Of a stretch of DNA of 64,000 bases, positions 50,803 through 60,012 are shown piece by piece. The DNA comes from CAYREV01 sp964423345 (lineage in GTDB: Bacteria; Bacteroidota; Rhodothermia; Balneolales; Balneolaceae), in assembly GCA_964423345.1 (NCBI GenBank), contig CAYREV010000003.1, positions 62,001 through 126,000 on the forward strand, read 5' to 3'. The translations under genes were made by a program, and so were the position numbers. Numbering within the stretch: the stretch's first letter is position 1; each line of letters starts with the position of its first letter. Under the pieces are notes generated by a model. The model made no database searches. It saw only the letters and a program-made list of their open reading frames with translations, and had not been told where the DNA came from.

Positions 50803-53800
50803 ATGAATAACAAAACTACAGACGGCGTCTCATCCGGTAACGGTAAAGCGCCCATTGGGCAAAGGAAAGAGTTCGGCCTGTCGTCGTTTTCCATCGACAA
50901 CCGGATCAGCGTTTTGGTGATATTCTTTCTGGTTGTCCTTTTCGGGGTGCAGTCCTATCTGAATATTCCCAAGGAATCCGCTCCCGACATAACTATTCCC
51001 AATATTATGGTCATCACGACCTATCCCGGGGTGTCGCCCGAGGATATGGAGAGCCTGATAACCCGGAAACTGGAAGACGAACTCGGGGGCATATCGGATG
51101 TTAAGACCTTGACCTCGACCACGGCCGAAGGCTACTCCAACATCAACATGGAGTTTAACTCGGATGTGAATATTGACGATGCCCTGCAGAAAGTGCGCGA
51201 AAAGGTAGATCTGGCCAAGCCTGAGCTGCCCCAGGATGCAGAGGATCCTATCATACAGGAGATCAATTTCTCTGAATTTCCCATCATGCAGGTAAATGTT
51301 TCGGGGCAATATGGGCTGGTCCAGCTCAAGAATATTGCCGAAGACCTGCAGGACCGTATTGAGACGATCCCCTCGGTGCTGGAGGTAAACCTTGCCGGGG
51401 GACTGGAGCGCGAAGTTAAGGTGGATGTGAACCTGCCCAAACTCAAGTACTACGGGCTTACCTTTGGCGACCTGGTGGCTGCAATACAACAGGAGAATGT
51501 AACCATACCGGGCGGAACCATTGATGTGGGAACCAAGAAGTTCCTGCTGCGGGTCCCCGGCGAATACAAGACCGTCAAGCCCATTGAGGATATCGTTGTC
51601 GATGCTCCGGACGATAATCCCATCTATATTCGCGACCTCGCAACCGTAACCTTCGGCTTCAAGGACCGGGAAACGTATGCCGAATTGAATAATGACCCTG
51701 TTATCAGCCTTTCGGTAGTCAAACGAAGCGGGGAAAACATCCTGGAGACCTCGGCAGCGGTGAAAAGCATACTGGAAGAAGAACTGCCCCAGTTGCCACC
51801 CACTACGAATTTTGAGATTACCTCCGACCAGAGTAACGATATCAAATCGATGGTTTCGAGCCTTGAGAACAATATTATTTCAGGATTGATCCTTGTTGTG
51901 GGGGTGCTGCTCTTTTTCCTGGGCGTGCGCAATGCCTCTTTCGTGGGTATCGCCATACCGTTGTCGATGTTCTCCTCTTTTATTGTCATGAGTATGGTTG
52001 GGATGACCATGAACATGGTGGTTCTGTTTTCGTTGATTCTTGCCCTGGGCATGCTGGTCGACAACGCCATCGTGGTGGTGGAAAATATCTACCGGTATCT
52101 GGAAGAGGGCTTTGATAATTTTGAAGCCGCAAAAAAAGGGACCGGCGAGGTGGCCGTTCCCATCATATCGGGTACGTTGACAACCTTGGCCGCTTTCTTC
52201 CCCCTGCTCTTCTGGCCGGGTATCACGGGCGAATTCATGTCGTTTCTGCCGCAGACGCTGATCATCACGCTCAGCAGCTCCCTCTTTGTTGCCCTGGTTA
52301 TCAACCCGGTGCTCTGTGCTCTTTTTATGAGGTTGGAAAATGTGGATGATGACGGTCGTCCCCGGATGACCTCCCGGGGTAAGAAGGCGATGGCCGTTCT
52401 GGCGGGCCTCCTGGGCTTGTTGCTGATCTTCAATAATGCATTAACCTGGACCATGCTGATTGTTTTCGGAGTGCTGTTGTGGCTCAGCAACCGGTATGTG
52501 CTGAATCCCATCGGCAGCTGGTGGCAGCGCGAGGGCCTGGACAAGGCGCTGGACCGCTATGAAGTGGCCCTGCGCTGGTCCCTCGACCACGGGAAAAGCG
52601 TGCTGGGCATCGCCGTCCTGGTGCTAATATCCAGCTTTGTAGTCTTCGGCCTATTCAACCCGGGGCTGGAGTATTTCCCTGAAGATATTCCTCCCTCCCA
52701 GGCCTATGTGCAGATTGATGCCCCGGTGGGGACCAATGTGGAATTTACCAAGGGCGTGGTAGACCGTATTGAAGAGCGTGTGTCAAATATTCCCAACAAC
52801 GAAGATATTGAATCCGTACTCAGTACTTCCGGTTCGGCCATAACTGCGGGCCCCATGCAGGGAAGCGGCAGCTCCTCATCTCACCGCGGCACGATCGTGC
52901 TTAACTTTGTGGATTACCAGCAGCGGGTGGGGACGACCTTTGAGGCGATTGAATATGGCCGAAGCAACTTCTCCAAAGGGATTGCCGGGGCGGATATAAC
53001 GGTTGAGGAACCTCAGCAGGGGCCGCCCTCCGGCTTGCCCATCAACCTGGAAATATCAGGCAGGGAGATGGAGATACTGACAACTATTTCGGAGGAGGTG
53101 CTGCGCATTCTGGAGAATGACCCGGTATACAGCAAACTTGACGGACTGGAATCGGATCTTCCGGAAGCACGCCCCGAGGTCCGAATTCAGGTGGACCGGG
53201 AGAAGGCCGCTGTTTACGGACTCTCCACCCGGTTGGTGGGGAACACCATCCGGCAGGCCATCAATGGTGTTGAGGCATCCAAGTACCGGGAGGGAAAGGA
53301 GGAGTATGATATAACCGTCCGCTTGGAAAAGAAGTACCGTAAAAACCTCAGTACCCTGCAGAACCTGACGGTGCTCGAGGAAGGCCGCCAGATACCTCTT
53401 TCCAGTGTAGCCACCTGGGAGGTTAATGAGGGGCTGGGAGGCATTAAGCACAAGGACCAGGAAAGAGTGATCACCGTGATGGCCGATGTGCGTTCGGGAT
53501 ATAATGCCAATGCTGTATTGCAGGAGGTGCAGCAGGTATTGCAGCCCTACCTTTCCGATCGACTGCCGTCGGGGTATTCGACCAGCTGGACCGGACAGCA
53601 GGAAGACCAGCAGGAGGCAATAGATTTTCTCTCCATGGCATTTGTGATTGCACTGTTTCTGATAGCCTTCATTTTGATATCACAGTTCAACTCCCTGTTT
53701 AAGCCATTTATCGTGATGACCTCTGTAATTATGTCAACCGCAGGAGTATTCTACGGTTTGGCCATATTCCAGATGCCATTTGTTATAATCATGACGGGTA

Positions 53801-54303
53801 TCGGGGTGATCTCGCTGGCCGGCGTAGTCGTGAACAACGCCATTGTGCTGATTGACTACATTGACATACTGCGAAGCCGGGACGGAATGGGCCTTTATGA
53901 AGCACTGGTGGAAGGAGGGAAAGTTCGTTTCCGTCCCGTAGTGCTGACCGCCATTACGACGACTCTGGGGCTGGTGCCGCTGGCCATCGGTTTTAACCTC
54001 GATTTCATCGTGTTGACCAATAACCCTCTTGAATTTTTTACCGGCCTTAATGAATACCTTTACTGGGGCGGAGAACAGGCTGCCTGGTGGGCTCCCATGG
54101 CCATTGCTGTCATTGTAGGATTGCTTTTTGCCACGGTGCTGACGCTTATCCTGGTACCGGTGCTGTACTACCTCTTTGAAAAAGGACGGCGCGGCATCAA
54201 CCGTTTCCTCTTTGATACGGAAAACCCGAATATTATTGCAGGTAAAGCGATGGGCAACGGAAGTCCGGCGGAGAAAGAACATCATCCGTCGGCGGGCAGT
54301 TGA
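50803..54303 (+). CDS. RND efflux pump permease (HAE1-like)
   Basis: 1166 residues, longer than the usual 1,020-1,050. The TM4 proton-relay motif reads LGMLVDNAIVVVEN, with Asp then Asn where AcrB has Asp-Asp; other RND groups share this. Two halves of six TM segments each flank large periplasmic porter domains. Extra length lies in a hydrophobic insert before TM7 (about residues 520-600) and in a longer periplasmic loop before the last TM (about 1065-1105). It exports hydrophobic compounds or metals, driven by protons. It is in one operon with tolC and the adaptor, under TetR control. Confidence 0.94.
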   Translation: MNNKTTDGVSSGNGKAPIGQRKEFGLSSFSIDNRISVLVIFFLVVLFGVQSYLNIPKESAPDITIPNIMVITTYPGVSPEDMESLITRKLEDELGGISDVKTLTSTTAEGYSNINMEFNSDVNIDDALQKVREKVDLAKPELPQDAEDPIIQEINFSEFPIMQVNVSGQYGLVQLKNIAEDLQDRIETIPSVLEVNLAGGLEREVKVDVNLPKLKYYGLTFGDLVAAIQQENVTIPGGTIDVGTKKFLLRVPGEYKTVKPIEDIVVDAPDDNPIYIRDLATVTFGFKDRETYAELNNDPVISLSVVKRSGENILETSAAVKSILEEELPQLPPTTNFEITSDQSNDIKSMVSSLENNIISGLILVVGVLLFFLGVRNASFVGIAIPLSMFSSFIVMSMVGMTMNMVVLFSLILALGMLVDNAIVVVENIYRYLEEGFDNFEAAKKGTGEVAVPIISGTLTTLAAFFPLLFWPGITGEFMSFLPQTLIITLSSSLFVALVINPVLCALFMRLENVDDDGRPRMTSRGKKAMAVLAGLLGLLLIFNNALTWTMLIVFGVLLWLSNRYVLNPIGSWWQREGLDKALDRYEVALRWSLDHGKSVLGIAVLVLISSFVVFGLFNPGLEYFPEDIPPSQAYVQIDAPVGTNVEFTKGVVDRIEERVSNIPNNEDIESVLSTSGSAITAGPMQGSGSSSSHRGTIVLNFVDYQQRVGTTFEAIEYGRSNFSKGIAGADITVEEPQQGPPSGLPINLEISGREMEILTTISEEVLRILENDPVYSKLDGLESDLPEARPEVRIQVDREKAAVYGLSTRLVGNTIRQAINGVEASKYREGKEEYDITVRLEKKYRKNLSTLQNLTVLEEGRQIPLSSVATWEVNEGLGGIKHKDQERVITVMADVRSGYNANAVLQEVQQVLQPYLSDRLPSGYSTSWTGQQEDQQEAIDFLSMAFVIALFLIAFILISQFNSLFKPFIVMTSVIMSTAGVFYGLAIFQMPFVIIMTGIGVISLAGVVVNNAIVLIDYIDILRSRDGMGLYEALVEGGKVRFRPVVLTAITTTLGLVPLAIGFNLDFIVLTNNPLEFFTGLNEYLYWGGEQAAWWAPMAIAVIVGLLFATVLTLILVPVLYYLFEKGRRGINRFLFDTENPNIIAGKAMGNGSPAEKEHHPSAGS

Positions 54304-54395
54304 GAAATAGGTAAAAAGAGGTAGGGCAGTTCAAATAAATGCCTAAAAAATAGTATCTTTTCCAGCGAAAATGATAAAAAAGAAACCGTTCAGCC

Positions 54396-54803
54396 GTGAT
54401 TCAACGCATTCAATCTGTATTCCTTTTTTTGGCTTTTGTATTAAATGGCAGCCTCTTTTTCAATGGTTTATACAGCCACGCCATGGATGATCCGCAGGCA
54501 TGGATCGGAATAGGTTTTGCCCTTGCTCTTACGTTGGCAGCCCTGGCCCCTCTCGGATCTATATTTTTATACCGGAACCGGGAGTTTCAGGTAAAAGGGG
54601 TTAATGTATCCCTGGTATTGCAGGTCGTAGCCCTGGGTTATGGCATAGGAATTTTAATATCGCTGGGGGGATTCGGCACATTTCTCTGGGATGAATCTCT
54701 CGGTATCGGGATGCTGCTGCTGGCCCTGCTTTCGCAGCTGTACGGGCGAAAGAAAATTAAAGATGATATTGAGCTGGTAAAATCGATGGATCGAATACGG
54801 TAA
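54396..54803 (+). CDS. DUF4293 family membrane protein
   Basis: 135 residues, four hydrophobic segments. The N-terminus IQRIQSVFL and the C-terminal KKIKDDIELVKSMDRIR match the DUF4293 family of Bacteroidota and relatives, whose function is unknown. The start is GTG; no ATG fits in frame. It stands 92 bp after the RND gene and 31 bp before an EamA gene. Confidence 0.82.
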   Translation: MIQRIQSVFLFLAFVLNGSLFFNGLYSHAMDDPQAWIGIGFALALTLAALAPLGSIFLYRNREFQVKGVNVSLVLQVVALGYGIGILISLGGFGTFLWDESLGIGMLLLALLSQLYGRKKIKDDIELVKSMDRIR

Positions 54804-54834
54804 CCTCGAGCCCTTTCCAATTTAATTATTTCTG

Positions 54835-55731
54835 ATGCCGCAGGATTACCCCAAAACAAAGGTTATTGCCGCTCTTGCTGTGGGGTTAACGGCTTTCGGA
54901 TTTGCCCCCATCCTGGTTCGAACCACCCCGGAAACCCCGGCGCTCGTCCTGGCCAGTTATCGAACGGTGTTTGCAGTGCTGATGCTGCTGCCCTACTGGC
55001 TGTATAAAAAAAGCAAGGCCGAACCCGCCGGCAAAAGGAGGGAGCGTATATTAATGGCCCTTGCCGGTCTTTGCCTGGGACTGCATTTTGCGTGCTGGAT
55101 CTCTTCTCTCTACTATACATCGGTGGCATCGGCTTCCGTTCTGGTGACCATACATCCCGTCATCATGATCCTGGTGGAACGCCTCTGGTTTAAGCGGTCG
55201 TTTGCCAGGGCCACTTGGATAGGTGTATTTTTTGCTTTTGCGGGATCGCTGCTGCTGGGCATCTCCGACAGCCGGATTGAACAGTCGTTCGCCAATCCCC
55301 TGCTTGGAAACCTGTTGGCTTTTTCGGCGGCCGTTATCTTTGTTGTCTATTTGCTGATCGGCCAGAAGATCCGGCAGGAACGTGAGTGGGTAGACTACGT
55401 CTTCCCCGTTTATTTCTTTGCCGCCGGTACCTGTGTCCTGCTTGCATTGGCCGTAGGCGACAGCCTGCTGGATATCTCGGCAGTAGGGGTGGCTGCGGGA
55501 GCAGGCCTGGCCTTCGGTCCCCAGATACTGGGTCACGGCTCCATGAACTATGCCGTTAAATATGTATCGCCCACTCTTCTTTCCACGCTCATTTTGGCTG
55601 AGCCCCTGTTTGCCTCGGTGCTGGCATTTTTCCTGTTCGATGAACTTCCGCCCCTGGCGTCCATTGTTGCCATGGTCATCATTTTGTGTGGCGTCGGATT
55701 GACCTGGAAACGAAAGGCGCGTAATAATTGA
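54835..55731 (+). CDS. EamA/DMT family transporter (second copy in window)
   Basis: 298 residues, ten hydrophobic segments, two EamA repeats (first APILVRTTPETPALVLASYR, second with LLSTLILAEPLFASVLAFF). It probably exports a small metabolite. It follows the DUF4293 gene by 31 bp and may share its promoter. It is clearly diverged from the EamA gene at 46324, so not a recent duplicate. Confidence 0.9.
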   Translation: MPQDYPKTKVIAALAVGLTAFGFAPILVRTTPETPALVLASYRTVFAVLMLLPYWLYKKSKAEPAGKRRERILMALAGLCLGLHFACWISSLYYTSVASASVLVTIHPVIMILVERLWFKRSFARATWIGVFFAFAGSLLLGISDSRIEQSFANPLLGNLLAFSAAVIFVVYLLIGQKIRQEREWVDYVFPVYFFAAGTCVLLALAVGDSLLDISAVGVAAGAGLAFGPQILGHGSMNYAVKYVSPTLLSTLILAEPLFASVLAFFLFDELPPLASIVAMVIILCGVGLTWKRKARNN

Positions 55732-55826
55732 TTTTTCAATCTGTTATAGCATCATCATAGTATATCTTCTGACTGTTTCAACCGGTAATATCTGAGGAAA
55801 CCAAACCGGGAAGCTATCAATCCACC

Positions 55827-58253
55827 ATGATTTTCAGAATATTCAATCTTCTAATGGTACTGATCACTGCAGCCGGTTTGCAATCGGTTATGGGGCAGAC
55901 CCTGAAGGTTATCGACGAAACGACGCTGCAGCCTGTAGAGGATGTCTATATATTTAATAAAGATCAAAACACCATTACAGCCACCAATATAGAGGGGAAG
56001 GCCGATATAAGTGAGTTTGGAAGGGAGGAATACCTGGTATTCCAGCATCCGTCATTCAAGAGGCGGGTTTTATCTTTTAAGGAGATCAGCAATGCCGGCT
56101 TTGTGGTAAAGCTGACCGAGCGTTCGGTCATAATGGAGGAGATATATATATCTGCCAGCAAGAGGGAGCAGGACCAAACAGAGATACCGCAAAAGATTAC
56201 CCAGATAAGCGTAGAGGAGATAACCTTTGCAAATCCCCAGACCTCGGCCGAACTGTTGCAGGCTTCCGGGAAAGTTTTTGTACAAAAGAGCCAGCTTGGC
56301 GGCGGCAGTCCCATGATACGCGGTTTTGCAGCAAACTCAGTACTTATTTCGGTCGACGGCATACGCATGAACAATGCGATATTCAGAAGCGGGAATCTTC
56401 AGAATGTAATATCCCTTGACCCCAACGCCATTCAGAAGACCGAAGTGATATTTGGCCCCGGATCCATCATCTACGGGAGCGACGCCCTGGGTGGAGTGAT
56501 GAATTTTCAAACCAAGGACCCCACCCTTTCATTTTTGGAAGGCAAAACCTATGTGCGTTCCGGCTCCCTTGCCCGCTTTGCTTCGGCCAATAACGAGCGG
56601 ACTTTTCATGCCGACCTGAATGTGGGATATGAGAAGTGGGGATTGCTGACCAGCCTGAGTTACAGCAATTTTGATCACCTCAGGTCGGGCGGGGATTTTT
56701 ACGACCGTTATCCGGACTTTGGGAAAAGAGAGGAATATGTAGTGCGGGAGGCGGGGGTCGACTTTGCCGTTGATAACCCGGATGTGACGCTTCAGCGCTC
56801 ATCGGCGTATAAACAGCTCAACCTGATGCAGAAGGTCCGATACAAGCCCTCTTCACTGTTGCAGGTAGATTATGGGTTTCATCTGTCGACAACTTCGGAT
56901 ATACCCCGTTACGACCGGCTGATTCAGCGTGAAAACGGAGATACAGGGCCTTTCGTCAACGCCGAATGGTATTACGGTCCCCAGATATGGATGATGAATG
57001 CTCTCAAAATCGACCTTTTTACCGAGGCCGCCTTCTTTGACAAGGTCACCGGCCATTTTTCCCGGCAATGGTTCCAGGAAAGCAGGAACGACCGGAAGTT
57101 CGGAAGCACGGAACTGAGAAACCGGGAGGAAAATGTGGATGTGGCTACCGCGAATATCGACTTTGACAAAAGCTGGGGAGAAGAGAAGCAATTGTACTAC
57201 GGACTGGAGGGAATTTATAATTATGTGGCTTCCTCGGCGAGGTCCACGAATATTGAAACGGGAGCCGTCGCCTCCGAAGCAACGCGCTACCCCGATGGAG
57301 GGAGTACTTATACGCAGTTGGCAGCTTATGGCAAATACCGTCAGGAACTTTCCCGTAATTTGACGGGCATTACCGGTATACGCTACAGCCATGTCATGCT
57401 TCATTCCAAATTTAACAGCACACAGTTCTACGATTTCCCCTTTGAGGAGATCAATGTTAATACGGGAGCTTTCAGCGGGAGCCTCGGCTTTACCTACCGC
57501 CCGGCTGCCAACCTGCAGTTTAACCTGAACGGTTCCACGGGCTTTCGCGCTCCCAATGTTGATGATGTGGCCAAAGTATTTGATTCCGAACCCGGTACGG
57601 TGATTGTGCCCAATGACGGGGTTAAGCCTGAATATGCCTACAATGTGGATTTTGCCGTTATCAAGAAATTTTCGGAAGTGGCCCGGCTGGAGGTAAACAC
57701 ATTTTATTCATGGCTGGAAGATGCAATGGTACGTCGGAAATTCACTTTCAGCGGACAGGATTCAATCACCTACGACGGTACACTCAGCAAGGTGGAGGCG
57801 GTAGTGAATGCAGGGCGGGCCTACATATACGGCGCCAGTGCCTCCCTCGGACTGGAATTGGGAAATCATTGGGCTTTCGATTCCAACATTACCTATACCA
57901 ACGGCAAGGATATTACCAACAATGAGCCGTTGCGGCATGTTGCGCCTGTATTCGGACGAGTCGGTTTTACCTATAAAGCTGAAAAAGTTCGGGTGGATCT
58001 CTACTCGGAATTCAACGGGCAGAAGGAGATTTCAGACTTTTCCCCCTCCGAACGCTCCAAATCCCATCTCTATACCGAGGACGGTTCACCCGGCTGGGCG
58101 ACACTCAATTTGAAAGCCTCCTACCAGGTCAATGAAACATTGCAGGTCAATGCAGGGGTGGAAAACATCCTGGACAAGCACTACAGGCCCTATTCGTCGG
58201 GGATAAGTGCGGCGGGACGTAATGTCATATTGGCACTTCGGGCCTCATTGTAA
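55827..58253 (+). CDS. TonB-dependent outer-membrane receptor
   Basis: 808 residues: signal peptide (1 to about 23, VMGQ), an N-terminal carboxypeptidase-regulatory-like beta-sandwich (about 25-100), plug domain (about 115-230, with SPMIRGFAANSVLISVDGIR and GPGSIIYGSDALGG) and a 22-strand barrel ending in aromatic ILALRASL. No SusD partner follows, so it is of the siderophore/metal/heme type rather than a glycan SusC. It imports its ligand with TonB energy. The ligand is unknown and no Fur-like box was seen upstream. Confidence 0.93.
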   Translation: MIFRIFNLLMVLITAAGLQSVMGQTLKVIDETTLQPVEDVYIFNKDQNTITATNIEGKADISEFGREEYLVFQHPSFKRRVLSFKEISNAGFVVKLTERSVIMEEIYISASKREQDQTEIPQKITQISVEEITFANPQTSAELLQASGKVFVQKSQLGGGSPMIRGFAANSVLISVDGIRMNNAIFRSGNLQNVISLDPNAIQKTEVIFGPGSIIYGSDALGGVMNFQTKDPTLSFLEGKTYVRSGSLARFASANNERTFHADLNVGYEKWGLLTSLSYSNFDHLRSGGDFYDRYPDFGKREEYVVREAGVDFAVDNPDVTLQRSSAYKQLNLMQKVRYKPSSLLQVDYGFHLSTTSDIPRYDRLIQRENGDTGPFVNAEWYYGPQIWMMNALKIDLFTEAAFFDKVTGHFSRQWFQESRNDRKFGSTELRNREENVDVATANIDFDKSWGEEKQLYYGLEGIYNYVASSARSTNIETGAVASEATRYPDGGSTYTQLAAYGKYRQELSRNLTGITGIRYSHVMLHSKFNSTQFYDFPFEEINVNTGAFSGSLGFTYRPAANLQFNLNGSTGFRAPNVDDVAKVFDSEPGTVIVPNDGVKPEYAYNVDFAVIKKFSEVARLEVNTFYSWLEDAMVRRKFTFSGQDSITYDGTLSKVEAVVNAGRAYIYGASASLGLELGNHWAFDSNITYTNGKDITNNEPLRHVAPVFGRVGFTYKAEKVRVDLYSEFNGQKEISDFSPSERSKSHLYTEDGSPGWATLNLKASYQVNETLQVNAGVENILDKHYRPYSSGISAAGRNVILALRASL

Positions 58254-58482
58254 CCCTTATGCGGCAATTAACCCTTAAAAGTGAATTATTAAGAGTGTGG
58301 CATGGTTTATGTGAGCAATAGAGGCTTATATGTGTTTAATGAACATTAGATACTTCTAAGATTGAGCGATATTCAAATTATAATCCGTATTTTGCCATTG
58401 ATGAGAGAGAACTTGAGTATATACAGTTCGTTACCTACAGGCACTTGTATATATTACATTTAAGTATATCAATCTGCATTGT

Positions 58483-60012
58483 ATGTCATTACATAAGCCA
58501 AGTCGTGGAATAAGAAAGGTGGCAATTATTCTATTTGCCGGTTTTTTATGTTCTGCTTGTATAGACAAGAGAGATATTGATCGATTTGTTGACCGCGCCT
58601 ACGACGAAGGGCTGGACGTGACCGTACAGGAGCCTGTCGACCGGGACTTTGACAGTATCAAGGAAAGCGGAACCCTTCGAATGATAACCAGGTACAGCTC
58701 CAACACCTACTTTCTGCACCAGGGTATTGAATGGGGATTCGAATATGAGCTGGTCAGGGAGTTTGCCAAGAAAAATGACCTGGCCTTGGATATAGTGATC
58801 GTGGGACCCGATGAAAATCCCTATGATCTGCTGAACAGCGGCAAGGGAGATCTCATTGCGGCCAACTACACGGTGACCCCCGAACGAAGCAGGTATGTTG
58901 ACTTTAGCCGGGGGTACAACCTGGTTGACCAGCTGGTGGTCTTTTCTGAGGAGGTTGAAGATCCTCCCGAAACCCTGGAAGAGTTGTCAAGGCGGGAGAT
59001 ACCCTTGACGGTACGCAGAAACAGCTCCTATTATTCGCGGCTCAGGGAACTTCAGAAGCAGTATCCGGGCCTGAATATACAGGTGGTATCCAATGAGAAA
59101 GATACCGAAGCCCTGCTGTTCGATGTTGCCAGCAAATACTATAAGGCTACGGTGGCAGATGACAATATTTACCAGGCTTCCAATAAGTATATGGCGGGGC
59201 TGGTCAAGGGGCCCACTATTGCAGAAGATGATACCATCGCGTGGGCTATCAGGAAGAATGCCTCGGCGCTGGAGACCCAGCTTAACAGGTTTCTGTATGA
59301 TCATTTCCGCTTTGGCGATGCCGGGGAACCTCCCAAGCGATCCACTTTTCTGAATGTCTTGCGCAGGCGATATTTTAAAGAAGGCAAGCAGATTGCCAGT
59401 TACTATAATCCAAAATCGGAAATTAAAAAGTCCGGTATTATTTCTCCTTATGACGGGCTGATCAAGGAGCTGGCCGATTCGGCCAATGTCAACTGGCTGA
59501 TGGTGACCTCCATGGTTGCCCAGGAGACGAAATTCAATCCCAATTCCAAAAGCTGGGCCGGAGCAGTAGGACTGATGCAGGTGATGCCCCGTTTCTCCGA
59601 GGTAAAGAATCATGAAATGCTTTATGATGAGAAGACCAACATTCGCGAAGGAATTCGTATCATATCGGAGCATCTGCGCCACTATTCCTATATGGACAGC
59701 ACCAACCAGTGGGCCTTTGCCCTTGCCACCTACAATGCAGGCCCGGGGCATGTAGCGGATGCACGGCGCCTGGCAATCGACCACAACAAGGATCCCAACG
59801 AATGGGATAACGCTGCTGATGCCCTTTTAAAGCTTATGCAGCGAAAATATTATAAAAATGCACGTTATGGATTTTGCAGGGGTATTGAGACGGTTCGTTA
59901 TGTGAAAGAGGTTACCAACCGGTTCAAGACATACCGGAGTATCCTGGCAATGGCAGAGAATAATGATGAGACGAAAGTGCCGGGTGTAATAGGATTGTTT
60001 AATGTGCCTTAA
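58483..60012 (+). CDS. mltF: Membrane-bound lytic murein transglycosylase F
   Basis: 509 residues. The lipobox FLCSAC (Cys about 26) marks an outer-membrane lipoprotein. The first half is an SBP_bac_3 solute-binding-like domain (about 62-300) and the second an SLT domain with the catalytic Glu in VAQETKFNP, AVGLMQVMP and YNAGPGH. It cleaves peptidoglycan glycan strands, making 1,6-anhydro ends. Its stop overlaps the 3' end of the convergent PP2C gene by 14 nt. Confidence 0.93.
   Translation: MSLHKPSRGIRKVAIILFAGFLCSACIDKRDIDRFVDRAYDEGLDVTVQEPVDRDFDSIKESGTLRMITRYSSNTYFLHQGIEWGFEYELVREFAKKNDLALDIVIVGPDENPYDLLNSGKGDLIAANYTVTPERSRYVDFSRGYNLVDQLVVFSEEVEDPPETLEELSRREIPLTVRRNSSYYSRLRELQKQYPGLNIQVVSNEKDTEALLFDVASKYYKATVADDNIYQASNKYMAGLVKGPTIAEDDTIAWAIRKNASALETQLNRFLYDHFRFGDAGEPPKRSTFLNVLRRRYFKEGKQIASYYNPKSEIKKSGIISPYDGLIKELADSANVNWLMVTSMVAQETKFNPNSKSWAGAVGLMQVMPRFSEVKNHEMLYDEKTNIREGIRIISEHLRHYSYMDSTNQWAFALATYNAGPGHVADARRLAIDHNKDPNEWDNAADALLKLMQRKYYKNARYGFCRGIETVRYVKEVTNRFKTYRSILAMAENNDETKVPGVIGLFNVP

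Noticed and set aside
58418..58453. TATATAC...GTATATA inverted repeat before mltF
   Set aside because: AT-rich 7-mers with a long spacer in an AT-rich gap; likely chance.
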